From: Spectribacter acetivorans | GTDB lineage: Bacteria; Pseudomonadota; Gammaproteobacteria; Nevskiales; Salinisphaeraceae | DNA length: 64,000 nucleotides | Reading direction: 5' to 3' | Assembly: GCF_031846305.1 (NCBI RefSeq) | Contig: NZ_JAVRHY010000003.1 | Location: 1 to 64,000, forward strand | Shown: positions 1-8,073 of the stretch, piece after piece | Layout: each line of letters opens with the position of its first letter | Numbering within the stretch: position 1 is the first letter of the stretch | Translations under genes and position numbers: made by a program | Notes under the pieces: generated by a model | What the model was told of the DNA's origin: nothing | Databases searched by the model: none | Seen by the model: the letters and a program-made list of their open reading frames with translations, nothing else

Positions 1-417
1 GCCATCAACCAGCCCGACCTCACCTACGCCGACGACCTGCTGGGTGACAAATACATCAACCAGGACCTGATGCGCTACGAACTGCACCGCGTGTGGGTGG
101 TCGACGCCACCCTGCGTGACGGCACCAGCCACCAGTTCAAGCGTCGGACCTTCTACATCGACGAAGACGGCTGGAACATCGTCGCCGTGGACGCCTACGA
201 CAACCGCGACGAACTGTGGAAGTTCCAGGAAGCGGCCAACGTGCATCTGCCCACGGGTCAATTCGTGGGTGGGGCGCCGGAACTGATCTACGACCTGCAG
301 TCCGGGTTGTACTTCTCCACCGCGATGACCAACGAAGGTCAGCCCAACGACTTCTCGGTGACCTACGAAGACCGCCACTTCTCGCCGCAGACCCTCAAGC
401 GGCGGACAACGCGCTAG
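1..417 (+). CDS. DUF1329 family protein, C-terminal part (5' truncated by window edge)
   Basis: The reading frame is open from the first base and stops with TAG at 415-417, so only the last 138 residues of a longer protein (family usually about 400-460 residues) are seen. The segment carries the block RYELHRVWVVDATLR followed by HQFKRRTFYIDEDGWNI and DAYDNRDELWKFQEA, which I recognise as typical of the DUF1329 C-terminus. DUF1329 proteins are exported envelope proteins, often described as LolA-like, with no firmly established biochemical role. The gene lies directly upstream of and in line with a DUF1302 gene, a pairing that recurs in Gammaproteobacteria. A GC-rich hairpin follows 30 bases after the stop, so this gene may form its own transcript or be partly separated from the next one. 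The family call rests on motif memory, not a profile search. Confidence 0.8.
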   Translation, partial: AINQPDLTYADDLLGDKYINQDLMRYELHRVWVVDATLRDGTSHQFKRRTFYIDEDGWNIVAVDAYDNRDELWKFQEAANVHLPTGQFVGGAPELIYDLQSGLYFSTAMTNEGQPNDFSVTYEDRHFSPQTLKRRTTR

Positions 418-447
418 GTCGACGGTGAAAGCGTGTCTGACTATGTG

Positions 448-480
448 CCGGATGCCGCCGCGACGGGCGGTGGCATCCGG
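448..480 (+). terminator. GC-rich hairpin after the DUF1329 gene
   Basis: A 13-bp stem (448-460 with 468-480, one G-T wobble) closes a 7-base loop. No T-run follows, so this is a terminator-like or mRNA-end-stabilising hairpin rather than a canonical intrinsic terminator. Confidence 0.5.
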
Positions 481-768
481 CGCTCAAACCCTGTCATGGC
501 CAGTTCATGTGGCCGCCGGCAGGCCCCGCCGGAAGGTTGGGTACGCCGGGTTTCCGGATAGTCGTCTTGTCTTGGCGGGTAGGGTTTGCTATCAAGCACG
601 TAAAGGGCGCATCACGATGCCGCGCGATGCAAGGGCTAACACCGTCTGCGGCGCCTGAGCGGCACGGCGGGGGACGCCTGCACAATCGTCAACCGGGCCC
701 GACATGGCCGGTTCACGAACAAGGATATTAAGCCCGGCTGGGCCCGGGGTATTTAGGGAGGAGACCTC
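481..768 (+). other. Long intergenic/leader region upstream of the DUF1302 gene
   Basis: The whole gap between the DUF1329 stop and the DUF1302 start is about 350 bases and holds no convincing gene. It contains the hairpin at 448-480, a plausible sigma-70 promoter at 567-595, and then about 170 bases of possible 5' leader with local inverted repeats (AACCGG/CCGGTT near 692-714 and CCCGG/CCGGG near 733-747). The short reading frames here have no family resemblance and overlap each other on both strands, so I treat them as chance. Confidence 0.5.
567..595 (+). promoter_or_regulatory. Candidate sigma-70 promoter for the DUF1302 operon
   Basis: TTGTCT (567-572), a 17-base spacer and TATCAA (590-595) match the -35 and -10 consensus at four of six positions each. 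It would give a leader of about 170 nucleotides. No experimental support; a match of this quality can occur by chance. Confidence 0.3.
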
Positions 769-3474
769 ATGCAGGGTAAGGGATTCGGCGCCGCTGGCGT
801 ACTGCTGGCCGCCGCGTTGGGGGCCGGTCTGTATGCGCCGGGCAGCTATGCGGCTACGTATGACTGGGATTATTTCGGGGGTATCGACGCCTCCATCAAC
901 ACCAGCTTCTCGCTCGGCGCCCAGGTGCGCCTGACCAAGCCCAGTTCGGACGTGGTTGGCGTGGCCAACTACAACCCCAGCGTCTGTCGCTCGCTGTGCC
1001 AGCCGCACCTGTCGACTGCACCCGGTGACGTGCCCGGCCGGGTCCAGCTTGGTCTGGAAGCAGAGGGCAACTTCGTCAACCAACTGGGGCTGGATGCCCG
1101 CGGTGTGGCCAGCATCAACCATGACGACGGCACCCTGAACTACGACCAGTACGACATCACCCAGGCCCCGTTCCAGGTCAATCAGGATTTCGAACTGCGT
1201 TTCCGCGAGAACATCGGCCCGCTGAGCGATGTCATCGTGTTTGCGCGCTACAACGCCTTCCATGATTTCGTGAACTACGATCGCGAGCAGGATTTTCCCA
1301 ACTTCTACACACCGGAGGATCGCGCGCGTGATGATGCCCGGCGCGCCAGCGGTGAATACGGCTTCCCCTCCGTGGGCACGCCGACGCTGCGTCCGGCCGG
1401 CGACAAGTTCAACGAATATCTCGGGCAGGACTTCGATCTGCTGGACGCCTATGTGAGCGGTTATCTGCCCACCGCCGGCTTGTTCGGCACCAATATCGGC
1501 GACCTCAAGGTCACCGTGGGCGAACAGACCATCAACTGGGGTGAGTCGACTCTGCTGGTGGTCAATTCGCTGAACACCATCAACCCGCCCAACGTGAACG
1601 CGCTGTTCCGGCCGGCATTCCTGAGTCTGGCGACGGTGTTCGAGCCGGTTGGCGCGATCAAGATCGGGGGACCTCTGACGCTCAACACCAGTTTCGAGGT
1701 TTTCTACCAGTATGATTGGGAGAAAGTCGAGATTCCGCCACGCGGCGGCTTTCTGTCATTCATCGACGTGACGCTGGGCGCCAATGACAACAACATCAAT
1801 CCCGGCTTCGGTCAGGCACCGGATGACCCCGACGGCAACCTTCGGGCGGAACAGCAACTGCTGACGGCGGTTGCCGATGTCAGCGGCCAGGTGCCGGTGA
1901 ATGAGCGTGATGCGCCGAGCGGCGGACAGTATGGTGCCGCCTTCACCACCTATCTGCCCGATTTCAACAACGGCACCGAGCTGAGGTTCTACTACCTCAA
2001 CTATCACAGCCGGCTGCCCTATGCCTCGGCCTACGCGGGCGATGAAACCTGCCTACAGTCGCCACCGACGGGCGATACCCTGACCGACACGGTCAATGTG
2101 CTGGGAGATTGTCCCAATGCGGATCTGGCGCACTTTCTCGGGGCAATCGGCAACTCGGCCGGCGGTGGCGCGGGGGGGGTTGCCACCACGGTGCTGGGCG
2201 AGGTTGTGAACGGCCTGAACACGGATCAGCTGCCGGGTGTTACCCAGCCCAACGGCGATCCCTGCCCCGCGGATGCCGCCCCCGGCTCCGGTCCCTGCGC
2301 CGAGTTCTATCCGCTGGACAGCTTCTCGATTCTTCTGGAGTATCCGGAAGACATCGACATGTACGGCATCAGCTTCAACACCAGCTTCGGCGATATCTCC
2401 GTGCAGGGTGAAGTGGCCTATCGCCCGAATCTGCCGCTGCAGGTTGACGATATTGATGTGGCATTTGCGGCGCTGCAACCCTCCGCGCCTGTGGGTTGTG
2501 CGGCGGGGGCGTTTACCGATAACACCGATGAATGCGAACCTGCGACCTTCGACGACCGCTACACAATCGGGGTCCCGTTGGTTGGCGATCTCGCGGGTAC
2601 GCTCGCCAATGGCGGTGATCTCGTCGGCGCCGTCGGCAATCTGCTCGGCGTGGACGCTGATGCAGCGCAGGGCATCGTCAATCAGCTGACTGGATCCCTG
2701 GCCAACGCAGGCCTCGATCTGAACGATCTCGAGGCGGGCCTGAGCGGTATCGCTGACGAAACCGTGTTGTCCGATCCGCCCGGCCGCCGCAATGCCTTTC
2801 CCGATTACCTGACCCGCTACCGCGGCATGGATACGGTGCAGCCGGGGCAGTACATCCAGGGCTATGAGCGCATGGACGTGCTGCAGTACAACCTCGGCGC
2901 GACCTATGTCATCGGCCCGGGCAACTGGATCAAGGCCAATCAGATCATCCTGCTGTTCGAGACCGGCGCCACCCACGTGCCGGGCCTGCCGAGCCGGGAC
3001 GAGTTGCAGATCGAGGGGCCGGGCACCTTCAACCATGCCAGCGTGGGCAATGATGGCACCGGTGCGCCGGCCTGCCCGGAAGGCGTGGTGCAGGGCACCT
3101 CGGCCGAGCGCCAGGGCAATACCCGTCTCTGTGGGCCATTCCAGCTGCGCTTCAACCCCACGCAGCAGCGTGATGGCTTCGCCGACAAGTTCGCCTGGGG
3201 CTATGTCATCATCGGTATCGTCCGCTACGAGAATGTGTTTCCGGGGATTTCCTTCGAACCGGTGTTCATCATCAAGCACGATGTGAGCGGCACCGCGCCC
3301 GGACCCGGGGAGAACTTCATCGAGAACCGGAAGATGTACGTGCTGAACGTGGAGATGCGCATTCAGCAGAAATGGAGCATCACCGCGGGCGTGACCTTCT
3401 TCGAGGGTGCCGACAAGTTCAACTATCTGGCTGATCGCGATTTCTTCCAGCTGGGTATTCGCTACCGCTTCTGA
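769..3474 (+). CDS. DUF1302 family outer-membrane protein
   Basis: A 901-residue protein starting at an ATG with a strong AGGGAGGAG ribosome-binding site at 755-763. Residues 1-28 form a signal peptide (hydrophobic core, cleavage expected after SYA). The mature protein opens with YDWDYFGGIDASINTSFSLG, the pattern of DUF1302 proteins, and is rich in alternating polar/aromatic strands. It ends in FFQLGIRYRF, and a C-terminal aromatic residue is the usual signal for beta-barrel insertion. A Gly/Ala/Asn/Asp-rich stretch around residues 455-500 and another around 615-665 look like long loops or insertions. The next gene follows after a 10-bp perfect hairpin. DUF1302 has no proven substrate; a barrel or channel for hydrophobic compounds is an inference from its constant partners (DUF1329, Ycf48-like propeller, MMPL permease). 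Confidence 0.85.
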   Translation: MQGKGFGAAGVLLAAALGAGLYAPGSYAATYDWDYFGGIDASINTSFSLGAQVRLTKPSSDVVGVANYNPSVCRSLCQPHLSTAPGDVPGRVQLGLEAEGNFVNQLGLDARGVASINHDDGTLNYDQYDITQAPFQVNQDFELRFRENIGPLSDVIVFARYNAFHDFVNYDREQDFPNFYTPEDRARDDARRASGEYGFPSVGTPTLRPAGDKFNEYLGQDFDLLDAYVSGYLPTAGLFGTNIGDLKVTVGEQTINWGESTLLVVNSLNTINPPNVNALFRPAFLSLATVFEPVGAIKIGGPLTLNTSFEVFYQYDWEKVEIPPRGGFLSFIDVTLGANDNNINPGFGQAPDDPDGNLRAEQQLLTAVADVSGQVPVNERDAPSGGQYGAAFTTYLPDFNNGTELRFYYLNYHSRLPYASAYAGDETCLQSPPTGDTLTDTVNVLGDCPNADLAHFLGAIGNSAGGGAGGVATTVLGEVVNGLNTDQLPGVTQPNGDPCPADAAPGSGPCAEFYPLDSFSILLEYPEDIDMYGISFNTSFGDISVQGEVAYRPNLPLQVDDIDVAFAALQPSAPVGCAAGAFTDNTDECEPATFDDRYTIGVPLVGDLAGTLANGGDLVGAVGNLLGVDADAAQGIVNQLTGSLANAGLDLNDLEAGLSGIADETVLSDPPGRRNAFPDYLTRYRGMDTVQPGQYIQGYERMDVLQYNLGATYVIGPGNWIKANQIILLFETGATHVPGLPSRDELQIEGPGTFNHASVGNDGTGAPACPEGVVQGTSAERQGNTRLCGPFQLRFNPTQQRDGFADKFAWGYVIIGIVRYENVFPGISFEPVFIIKHDVSGTAPGPGENFIENRKMYVLNVEMRIQQKWSITAGVTFFEGADKFNYLADRDFFQLGIRYRF

Positions 3475-3476
3475 GG

Positions 3477-3501
3477 GGGTGCCGGCCCGGCGCCGGCACC
3501 C
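3477..3501 (+). terminator. Intercistronic perfect hairpin
   Basis: A perfect 10-bp stem (3477-3486 with 3492-3501) with a 5-base loop begins two bases after the DUF1302 stop codon. It has no T-run. It lies 28 bases before the next start and could attenuate or protect the upstream mRNA, giving unequal expression within the operon. Confidence 0.5.
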
Positions 3502-3529
3502 TGCGTTCGAACAACAAGAGTCCTGTGAT

Positions 3530-4696
3530 ATGAGCAGATCCGGTTCCCGCGTATCGAAGCGGCGTCAGGCCCTGGCCATGTGCGGCCTCCTGCTGACCGT
3601 GGCCGGCGGCCCAGTCGCCCAGGCTCAGGAGGAGGATGCGTCCGAAGCCCCGGCGCCGAAGCCGGCCGAGATGGCGCCACGTGCCCCCTTCGAGTTGCTG
3701 CTGGATGTGGAGCGCCGCGGTGACGGCTTTGCCGCCGTCGGCGTGCGCGGCCATGCCCTGACCTCCGAGGACGGGCTGAACTGGACCCAGGCCGAAGTGC
3801 CGGTCCGGGCCACGCTGACCGCGGTGGATTTCGTCGATGAAGACCGGGGCTGGGCGGTTGGTCATGCCGCGACCATTCTTGCGACCACCGACGGCGGCAG
3901 GACCTGGACCATCCAGAACTACGAGCCCTCGCTGGAGACGCCGTTTCTGGATGTGGTGTTCACCGATGACCAGACGGGTTTCGCGGTCGGCGCCTACGAC
4001 CTCTTCTACAAGACCCGGGACGGCGGCGAGACCTGGACCGAGTACGAACCGCAACTGTCCATGGGCGGCTGGCATCTCAACAGCATGGTGGCGCTTGATG
4101 ACGGCACCCTGGTGATTGCCGGGGAGACCGGGCTGCTGTCCAAGTCCACCGACGGTGGTGAGACCTGGGATCTGATCGAGGCGCCCTACAGCGGCACCTT
4201 CTTTGGTATTCGCCAGCTCGGCCCGCAGGGCCTGTTGCTGTTCGGCCTGCGCGGCCATGCGTTCGTGACGGATGACGTGGCGAGCCTGCCGGTGCTGCCG
4301 CCGGATACCGACCTCGGCTACCAGTTCAAGCTGCCCCCCAGCATGGAAAAGGATGCCGAGGAGGCCAAGGAATCCGGAGGCGCCGAAGCCGAAGAAGAGG
4401 CGCTGGCCGAAGCCGAGCGCAAGGCGGCGGAGGAGAAGGCCGCCGAATCCGAGTGGGACGTGGTCGATAACGACAAGTCGGTCCTTAGCCTGTTTGGCGG
4501 CACGCAGACCGCCGACGGCGGGTACGTCCTGGTGGGCGTGAACGGCCGTATCTGGGTCAGCGACGACGGTGGCCCCAAGGCCCGCCGGCTGCCCAATCCC
4601 CGCGAGGGCGGTCTGACCGACGTGGTCGAGACCGCCGACGGTGATCTTCTCTTCGTCGGCGAGAACGGCGCCTTCCTCTACAAGCGCAACCGCTGA
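3530..4696 (+). CDS. Ycf48/BNR-repeat beta-propeller protein, exported
   Basis: I place the start at the ATG at 3530 because the next residues (MSRSGSRVSKRRQALAMCGL) form a twin-arginine-free but basic signal peptide ending near VAQA; an in-frame ATG at 3407 lies inside the upstream gene. The 388-residue product has repeated Asp-box/BNR motifs such as TDGGRTWT, RDGGETWT and TDGGETWD, each following a strand with GxAVG, as in Ycf48/HCF136-type seven-bladed propellers. Between blades, residues about 270-307 form a charged Ala/Glu/Lys coiled-coil-like insert that is not part of the propeller fold. A C-terminal blade resumes with GGYVLVGVNGRIWVSDDGG. In plastids and cyanobacteria the family helps photosystem II assembly; here the context (DUF1302 upstream, MMPL permease downstream) suggests a periplasmic assembly or adaptor role for that transport system. 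Confidence 0.82.
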   Translation: MSRSGSRVSKRRQALAMCGLLLTVAGGPVAQAQEEDASEAPAPKPAEMAPRAPFELLLDVERRGDGFAAVGVRGHALTSEDGLNWTQAEVPVRATLTAVDFVDEDRGWAVGHAATILATTDGGRTWTIQNYEPSLETPFLDVVFTDDQTGFAVGAYDLFYKTRDGGETWTEYEPQLSMGGWHLNSMVALDDGTLVIAGETGLLSKSTDGGETWDLIEAPYSGTFFGIRQLGPQGLLLFGLRGHAFVTDDVASLPVLPPDTDLGYQFKLPPSMEKDAEEAKESGGAEAEEEALAEAERKAAEEKAAESEWDVVDNDKSVLSLFGGTQTADGGYVLVGVNGRIWVSDDGGPKARRLPNPREGGLTDVVETADGDLLFVGENGAFLYKRNR

Positions 4697-4728
4697 TCCG
4701 CGGCAGAGCGGCGCAACCGGAGTTTTCA

Positions 4729-7122
4729 ATGAGTTCCCAGAAGCGAATCCTGCGTCTGATCGAACCGCTGATCTACGCCAAGCCGATGATCAGCATGATC
4801 GTCCTGCTCCTGATGACCGTGGGGCTGGGCGTGCTGGCCTCGCAGACCCGCATCGATGCCGGCTATCTGAAATCGATTCCGCTCGAGCATCCCTACATGG
4901 ATGCCTTCATGGACTATCGGGAGGATCTTGGCGGCGCCAATATCATCCTGGTCGCCCTGATGCAGGAAGAGGGCACCATCTACAACGAGGATTTTCTGGG
5001 CAAGCTCAAGAAGGTCACCGACGAGGTGTTCTTCCTGCCGGGCGTGAACCGGGCCCGGGTGCAATCCATCTTCACGCCCAACGTGCGTTATATCGAGGTG
5101 GTGGAGGGTGGCCTGTCCGGCGGCAATGTGGTGCCGGCGAGCTACGAACCCACCGACGAAATGTTCGATCTGGTGCAGACCAACGTCGGCAAGGCCGACG
5201 TAATCGGCCGGCTGGTCTCGGAGGATGAACGCGGCGCCCTGGTGCAGGCCCAGTTGCTGGATATCGATCCCAAGACCGGCGAGGAGCTCGACTACGTCGA
5301 AGTCGCGCATCGCCTGGAACAGATACGGCAGGAGTACGAAACCGAGGGCATCAAGGTCCACGTGATCGGCTTCGCCAAGGTTGTGGGCGACATCGTCGAC
5401 GCCTCGTTACAGGTGTTCATCTTCTTTGCCGTGACGCTGGTGATGACGGCGCTCCTCCTGTGGGGCTATCTGGGTTCTTCCAAACTGGCGGCGATCGTGC
5501 TGGTGGCCTCGGTCATCTGTGTGGTCTGGGAGTTCGGGCTGCTGACGCTTGCCGGGTACGGGCTGGACCCGTTCGCCATCCTGGTGCCGTTCCTGGTGCT
5601 GGCGGTATCGGTGTCGCATGGCGTGCAATACGTCAACGCCTGGGTCCACGAGATGGCCGATGCCGGGCGAACCAATTTCGATGCTTCGCTGATCACGTTC
5701 CGACGGCTGTTCATTCCCGGCAGCACGGCTCTGATCACGGACCTGGCCGGTTTCCTGACCATCCTGTTGATCCCGATCGACATCATTCAGGAAATGGCCC
5801 TGAATGCCGCGTTCGGCATGTTCGCCATCATCATCACCAACAAGGTGATGGTGCCCATCTGGCTGACCTGGGTGAACATCCGCAATCCGCAGTCGTTCAA
5901 GGACAAGCAGATTCGCCGGGACCGGCTGTATGACGGCCTGTGGCGGACCATCTCCTACACCACCCGCCCGGGCGTGGCGGTACCCATCCTGCTGGCCTGC
6001 GGCGTGCTGCTGGGCTGGTCGGTGTGGAAGCATGACCAGCTGCAGATCGGCTCGTTCAGCGAGGGGGTACCCGAACTGCGGCCGGATTCGCGCTACAACC
6101 AGGACAACGCCGCCATCGTCAACAACTTCTCGATCGGTACCGATCAGCTCAAGGTGATGGCCGAGACCGACCCGGAAGCCTGCATCAAGTACGACGTGAT
6201 GGAGGAAATCGACCGCTTTGCCTGGCGCATGCAGAACACCGCCGGCGTGCAGTCCACGGTATCGCTCGGCCAGATTGCCAAGCAGGTCAACATGGGCTTC
6301 AACGAGGGCTGGCTCAAGTTCAAGATCCTGCCGCGCAACCGTTATGTGCTGTCGCAGGCGATCACGCCCATTCCGTCGAGTACCGGCCTGCTGCTGCCCG
6401 ACTGCAGCGTGATGCCGGTGATCATCTTCACCGCCGACCACAAGGCGGAAACGATCGAGAACATCGTCGCGGCGGTGAAGAAATTCCGCGACGAGGACGA
6501 GAATCGCGACACTGGGGTGAAATTCACGCTGGCCTCCGGCAACGTCGGCGTCATGGCGGCCACCAACGAGGTGATCAAGGACAAGGAAATCGAGGTCCTG
6601 CTCTGGGTCTACCTGGTCATCGTGATCCTGATGCTGCTGGCCTTCCGCAGTCTGGCCGCGCTGATCTGCATCGTGGCGCCGCTGTCGCTGGTGTCGCTGA
6701 TGGGGTACGGCGTGATGACCCTCGCGGGCATCGGCCTGAAGGTTGCAACGCTGCCGATTCTGGCCTTGGCGGTAGGCATCGGCGTGGATTACGGCGTCTA
6801 TGTCTACAGCGTGTTCCAGGAAGGCGTGCGCGACTTCGGTTTGAGTCTGCAGGACGCCTACTACCGGACCATGCAGAAGACCGGCAAGGCAGTGGTGTTC
6901 ACCGGCATTGCCCTGGGCGCGGGTGTGGCCACCTGGCTGTTCTCCGATCTGCAGTTCCAGATCGACATGGGCATCCTGCTGCTGTTCATCTTCACCGCCA
7001 ACATGATCGGCGCCATCCTGGTGCTGCCGGCGCTGGCCTACTTCTTCATGGACTATCCCAAGCCCGAGGGTGGTTACACCCGGCTGGAGGATATCGACGA
7101 GAGCCAGTCCTCCGCGCACTGA
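4729..7122 (+). CDS. RND superfamily permease, MMPL type
   Basis: A 797-residue inner-membrane protein with the duplicated RND layout: one membrane segment near residues 20-38, a large periplasmic loop (about 40-225), a block of five membrane segments (about 225-385), then the same again (membrane segment near 420, loop to about 620, five segments to about 780). The second half carries the transmembrane-4 signature GIGVDYGVYVYSV at about 684, and the first half the equivalent AVSVSHGVQYVNAW. Two-domain MMPL proteins of this size export lipids, sterol-like or hopanoid compounds in several bacteria; the substrate here is unknown. The gene follows the propeller gene by 32 bases with a GGAG ribosome-binding site and no terminator, so the two are very likely co-transcribed. 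No membrane fusion protein is encoded nearby. Confidence 0.85.
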   Translation: MSSQKRILRLIEPLIYAKPMISMIVLLLMTVGLGVLASQTRIDAGYLKSIPLEHPYMDAFMDYREDLGGANIILVALMQEEGTIYNEDFLGKLKKVTDEVFFLPGVNRARVQSIFTPNVRYIEVVEGGLSGGNVVPASYEPTDEMFDLVQTNVGKADVIGRLVSEDERGALVQAQLLDIDPKTGEELDYVEVAHRLEQIRQEYETEGIKVHVIGFAKVVGDIVDASLQVFIFFAVTLVMTALLLWGYLGSSKLAAIVLVASVICVVWEFGLLTLAGYGLDPFAILVPFLVLAVSVSHGVQYVNAWVHEMADAGRTNFDASLITFRRLFIPGSTALITDLAGFLTILLIPIDIIQEMALNAAFGMFAIIITNKVMVPIWLTWVNIRNPQSFKDKQIRRDRLYDGLWRTISYTTRPGVAVPILLACGVLLGWSVWKHDQLQIGSFSEGVPELRPDSRYNQDNAAIVNNFSIGTDQLKVMAETDPEACIKYDVMEEIDRFAWRMQNTAGVQSTVSLGQIAKQVNMGFNEGWLKFKILPRNRYVLSQAITPIPSSTGLLLPDCSVMPVIIFTADHKAETIENIVAAVKKFRDEDENRDTGVKFTLASGNVGVMAATNEVIKDKEIEVLLWVYLVIVILMLLAFRSLAALICIVAPLSLVSLMGYGVMTLAGIGLKVATLPILALAVGIGVDYGVYVYSVFQEGVRDFGLSLQDAYYRTMQKTGKAVVFTGIALGAGVATWLFSDLQFQIDMGILLLFIFTANMIGAILVLPALAYFFMDYPKPEGGYTRLEDIDESQSSAH

Positions 7123-7149
7123 TTGCGTTCGGGATGGTGTGAGAGACGA

Positions 7150-7175
7150 GGGGCCGGCGAGTTATCGTCGGCCCC
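7150..7175 (+). terminator. Hairpin after the MMPL permease gene
   Basis: An 11-bp stem (7150-7160 with 7165-7175, one G-T wobble) closes a GTTA loop 27 bases after the stop codon. There is no clear T-run; it is the best candidate for the end of the DUF1302 operon transcript. Confidence 0.5.
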
Positions 7176-7188
7176 GCTCAATTCCGGT

Positions 7189-7259
7189 GTAGGGCGGGTT
7201 TCAACCCGCCAGCAACGGCCGGCACCGAACGCCGGCAGGCGCAATGAATTGCGCCCTAC
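7189..7259. repeat. REPIN-like palindromic doublet
   Basis: A 71-base unit starts with GTAGGGCG and ends with its exact complement CGCCCTAC. Inside are two hairpins: GGCGGGTT/AACCCGCC (7193-7210) with a two-base loop, and GGCGCAAT/ATTGCGCC near 7238-7256. Two inverted palindromes framed by short terminal inverted repeats is the organisation of REPINs and small MITEs moved by RAYT-type transposases. No RAYT gene is in the window. Confidence 0.7.
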
Positions 7260-7289
7260 CGAGTGGCCCGAACATGACCTGATTCCGAG

Positions 7290-7311
7290 GTAGGGCGGGT
7301 TTCAACCCGCC
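7290..7311. repeat. REP-like palindrome, copy 2
   Basis: A 22-base sequence (GTAGGGCGGGTTTCAACCCGCC) identical to 7189-7210 and 8133-8154. Together with the preceding bases from 7231 it forms an 81-base stretch that aligns without gaps to 8074-8154. Confidence 0.8.
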
Positions 7312-7375
7312 ATGAAACTCTACCCTTCGCGCCTGCCGGGCCAGCGACATGCCGAGCTGCGTGTGCCGCGGATAT

Positions 7376-7404
7376 TTGACACTGACCATTGCCCCACTTA
7401 GCGT
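7376..7404 (+). promoter_or_regulatory. Candidate promoter of the mazEF pair
   Basis: A perfect -35 hexamer TTGACA (7376-7381) is followed after 17 bases by TAGCGT (7399-7404), a weak -10. It lies 30 bases upstream of the antitoxin start, where autoregulation by the MazE-MazF complex would be expected. Confidence 0.4.
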
Positions 7405-7434
7405 ATCAACATTGTTTCTACATCCGGATTTGTC

Positions 7435-7677
7435 ATGGAACAGTGCATCAAGAAATGGGGGAATGGCGCTGCCGTCCGGTTGCCCGTTGCGATCATGAAG
7501 CAGGCGCATCTGTGCATCGATGCGCAGGTTGAGCTGCGAGTGGAGAACGGGCGAATCGTGATCGAGCCCGCGCGGCCGACGGTCTATTCGCTGGCCGATC
7601 TGATTGCCGGCATCACCGAGGAAAACCGGCACGACGCGATGGATACCGGCGAGCCGGTCGGTGACGAAGCACTGTAG
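7435..7677 (+). CDS. mazE: MazE-type antitoxin (AbrB-like DNA-binding fold)
   Basis: The 80-residue product begins MEQCIKKWGNGAAVRLP, the swapped-hairpin AbrB/MazE signature (Kkwgns.avRlP), followed by VELRVENGRIVIEP. The C-terminal third is acidic (EENRHDAMDTGEPVGDEAL), as expected for the disordered part that wraps and neutralises the toxin. The toxin gene begins two bases after the stop, so translation is coupled. In this family the antitoxin binds the operon promoter alone and with the toxin. The module sits between two copies of a REP-like repeat. Confidence 0.88.
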   Translation: MEQCIKKWGNGAAVRLPVAIMKQAHLCIDAQVELRVENGRIVIEPARPTVYSLADLIAGITEENRHDAMDTGEPVGDEAL

Positions 7678-7679
7678 CC

Positions 7680-8015
7680 ATGTCGGCCCGTGTGCCGGAT
7701 GTGGGGGACGTGGTATGGCTGCGATTCAACCCGCAAGCCGGTACCGAGCAGGCCGGCCACCGATCGGCGCTTTGCCTCAGTCCTGCCGACTATAATCGCG
7801 CCAGCGGCTTGATGGTTTGCTGTCCCATGACGTCGCGCATCAAGGGTTACCCGTTCGAAGTCCGATTATCCGGCAATGGCGGCGGGGTGGTATTAGCCGA
7901 CCAACTCAAGAGCCTGGACTGGCGTGCCCGTCGCGCCCGGCCGAAGGGTCGGATCACCGACCATGAGCTTGCCGAGGTACAGGCCAAGGTCCGGACGCTG
8001 ATCCTGCCTGAATAA
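7680..8015 (+). CDS. mazF: MazF-type mRNA interferase toxin
   Basis: The 111-residue product has the PemK/MazF pattern: PDVGDVVWLRFNPQAGTEQAGHRSALCLS at the N-terminus (the conserved G-H-R-P/S region that holds the catalytic Arg), then MVCCPMTSRIKGYPFEV (the conserved P-x-T-S/T) and GGVVLADQLKSLDWRARRA. Length and motifs are those of complete chromosomal MazF ribosome-independent endoribonucleases, which cut single-stranded RNA at short motifs. It overlaps no other gene and immediately follows mazE. The sequence looks intact, with no frameshift, so an active toxin is plausible. Confidence 0.9.
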   Translation: MSARVPDVGDVVWLRFNPQAGTEQAGHRSALCLSPADYNRASGLMVCCPMTSRIKGYPFEVRLSGNGGGVVLADQLKSLDWRARRARPKGRITDHELAEVQAKVRTLILPE

Positions 8016-8073
8016 GGATCGGCCGGGATGATCGAGCGATGGCAGTGCCGACGCAGGGAGGCTGGCATTCATT

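Noticed and set aside
425..731. Short frames on both strands between the DUF1329 and DUF1302 genes
   Set aside because: They overlap one another, have no ribosome-binding sites and show only Arg/Gly/Ala-rich sequence typical of non-coding high-GC DNA.
2053..3279. 408-residue open frame on the minus strand inside the DUF1302 gene
   Set aside because: It is the codon-position mirror of a high-GC gene; the composition is repetitive Arg/Gly/His/Ala with no family motif or ribosome-binding site, while the plus-strand product has a signal peptide and a recognisable family.
5407..7119. 570-residue minus-strand frame inside the MMPL permease gene
   Set aside because: His/Gln/Asp-rich antisense shadow without motifs; the plus strand encodes a clear RND permease.
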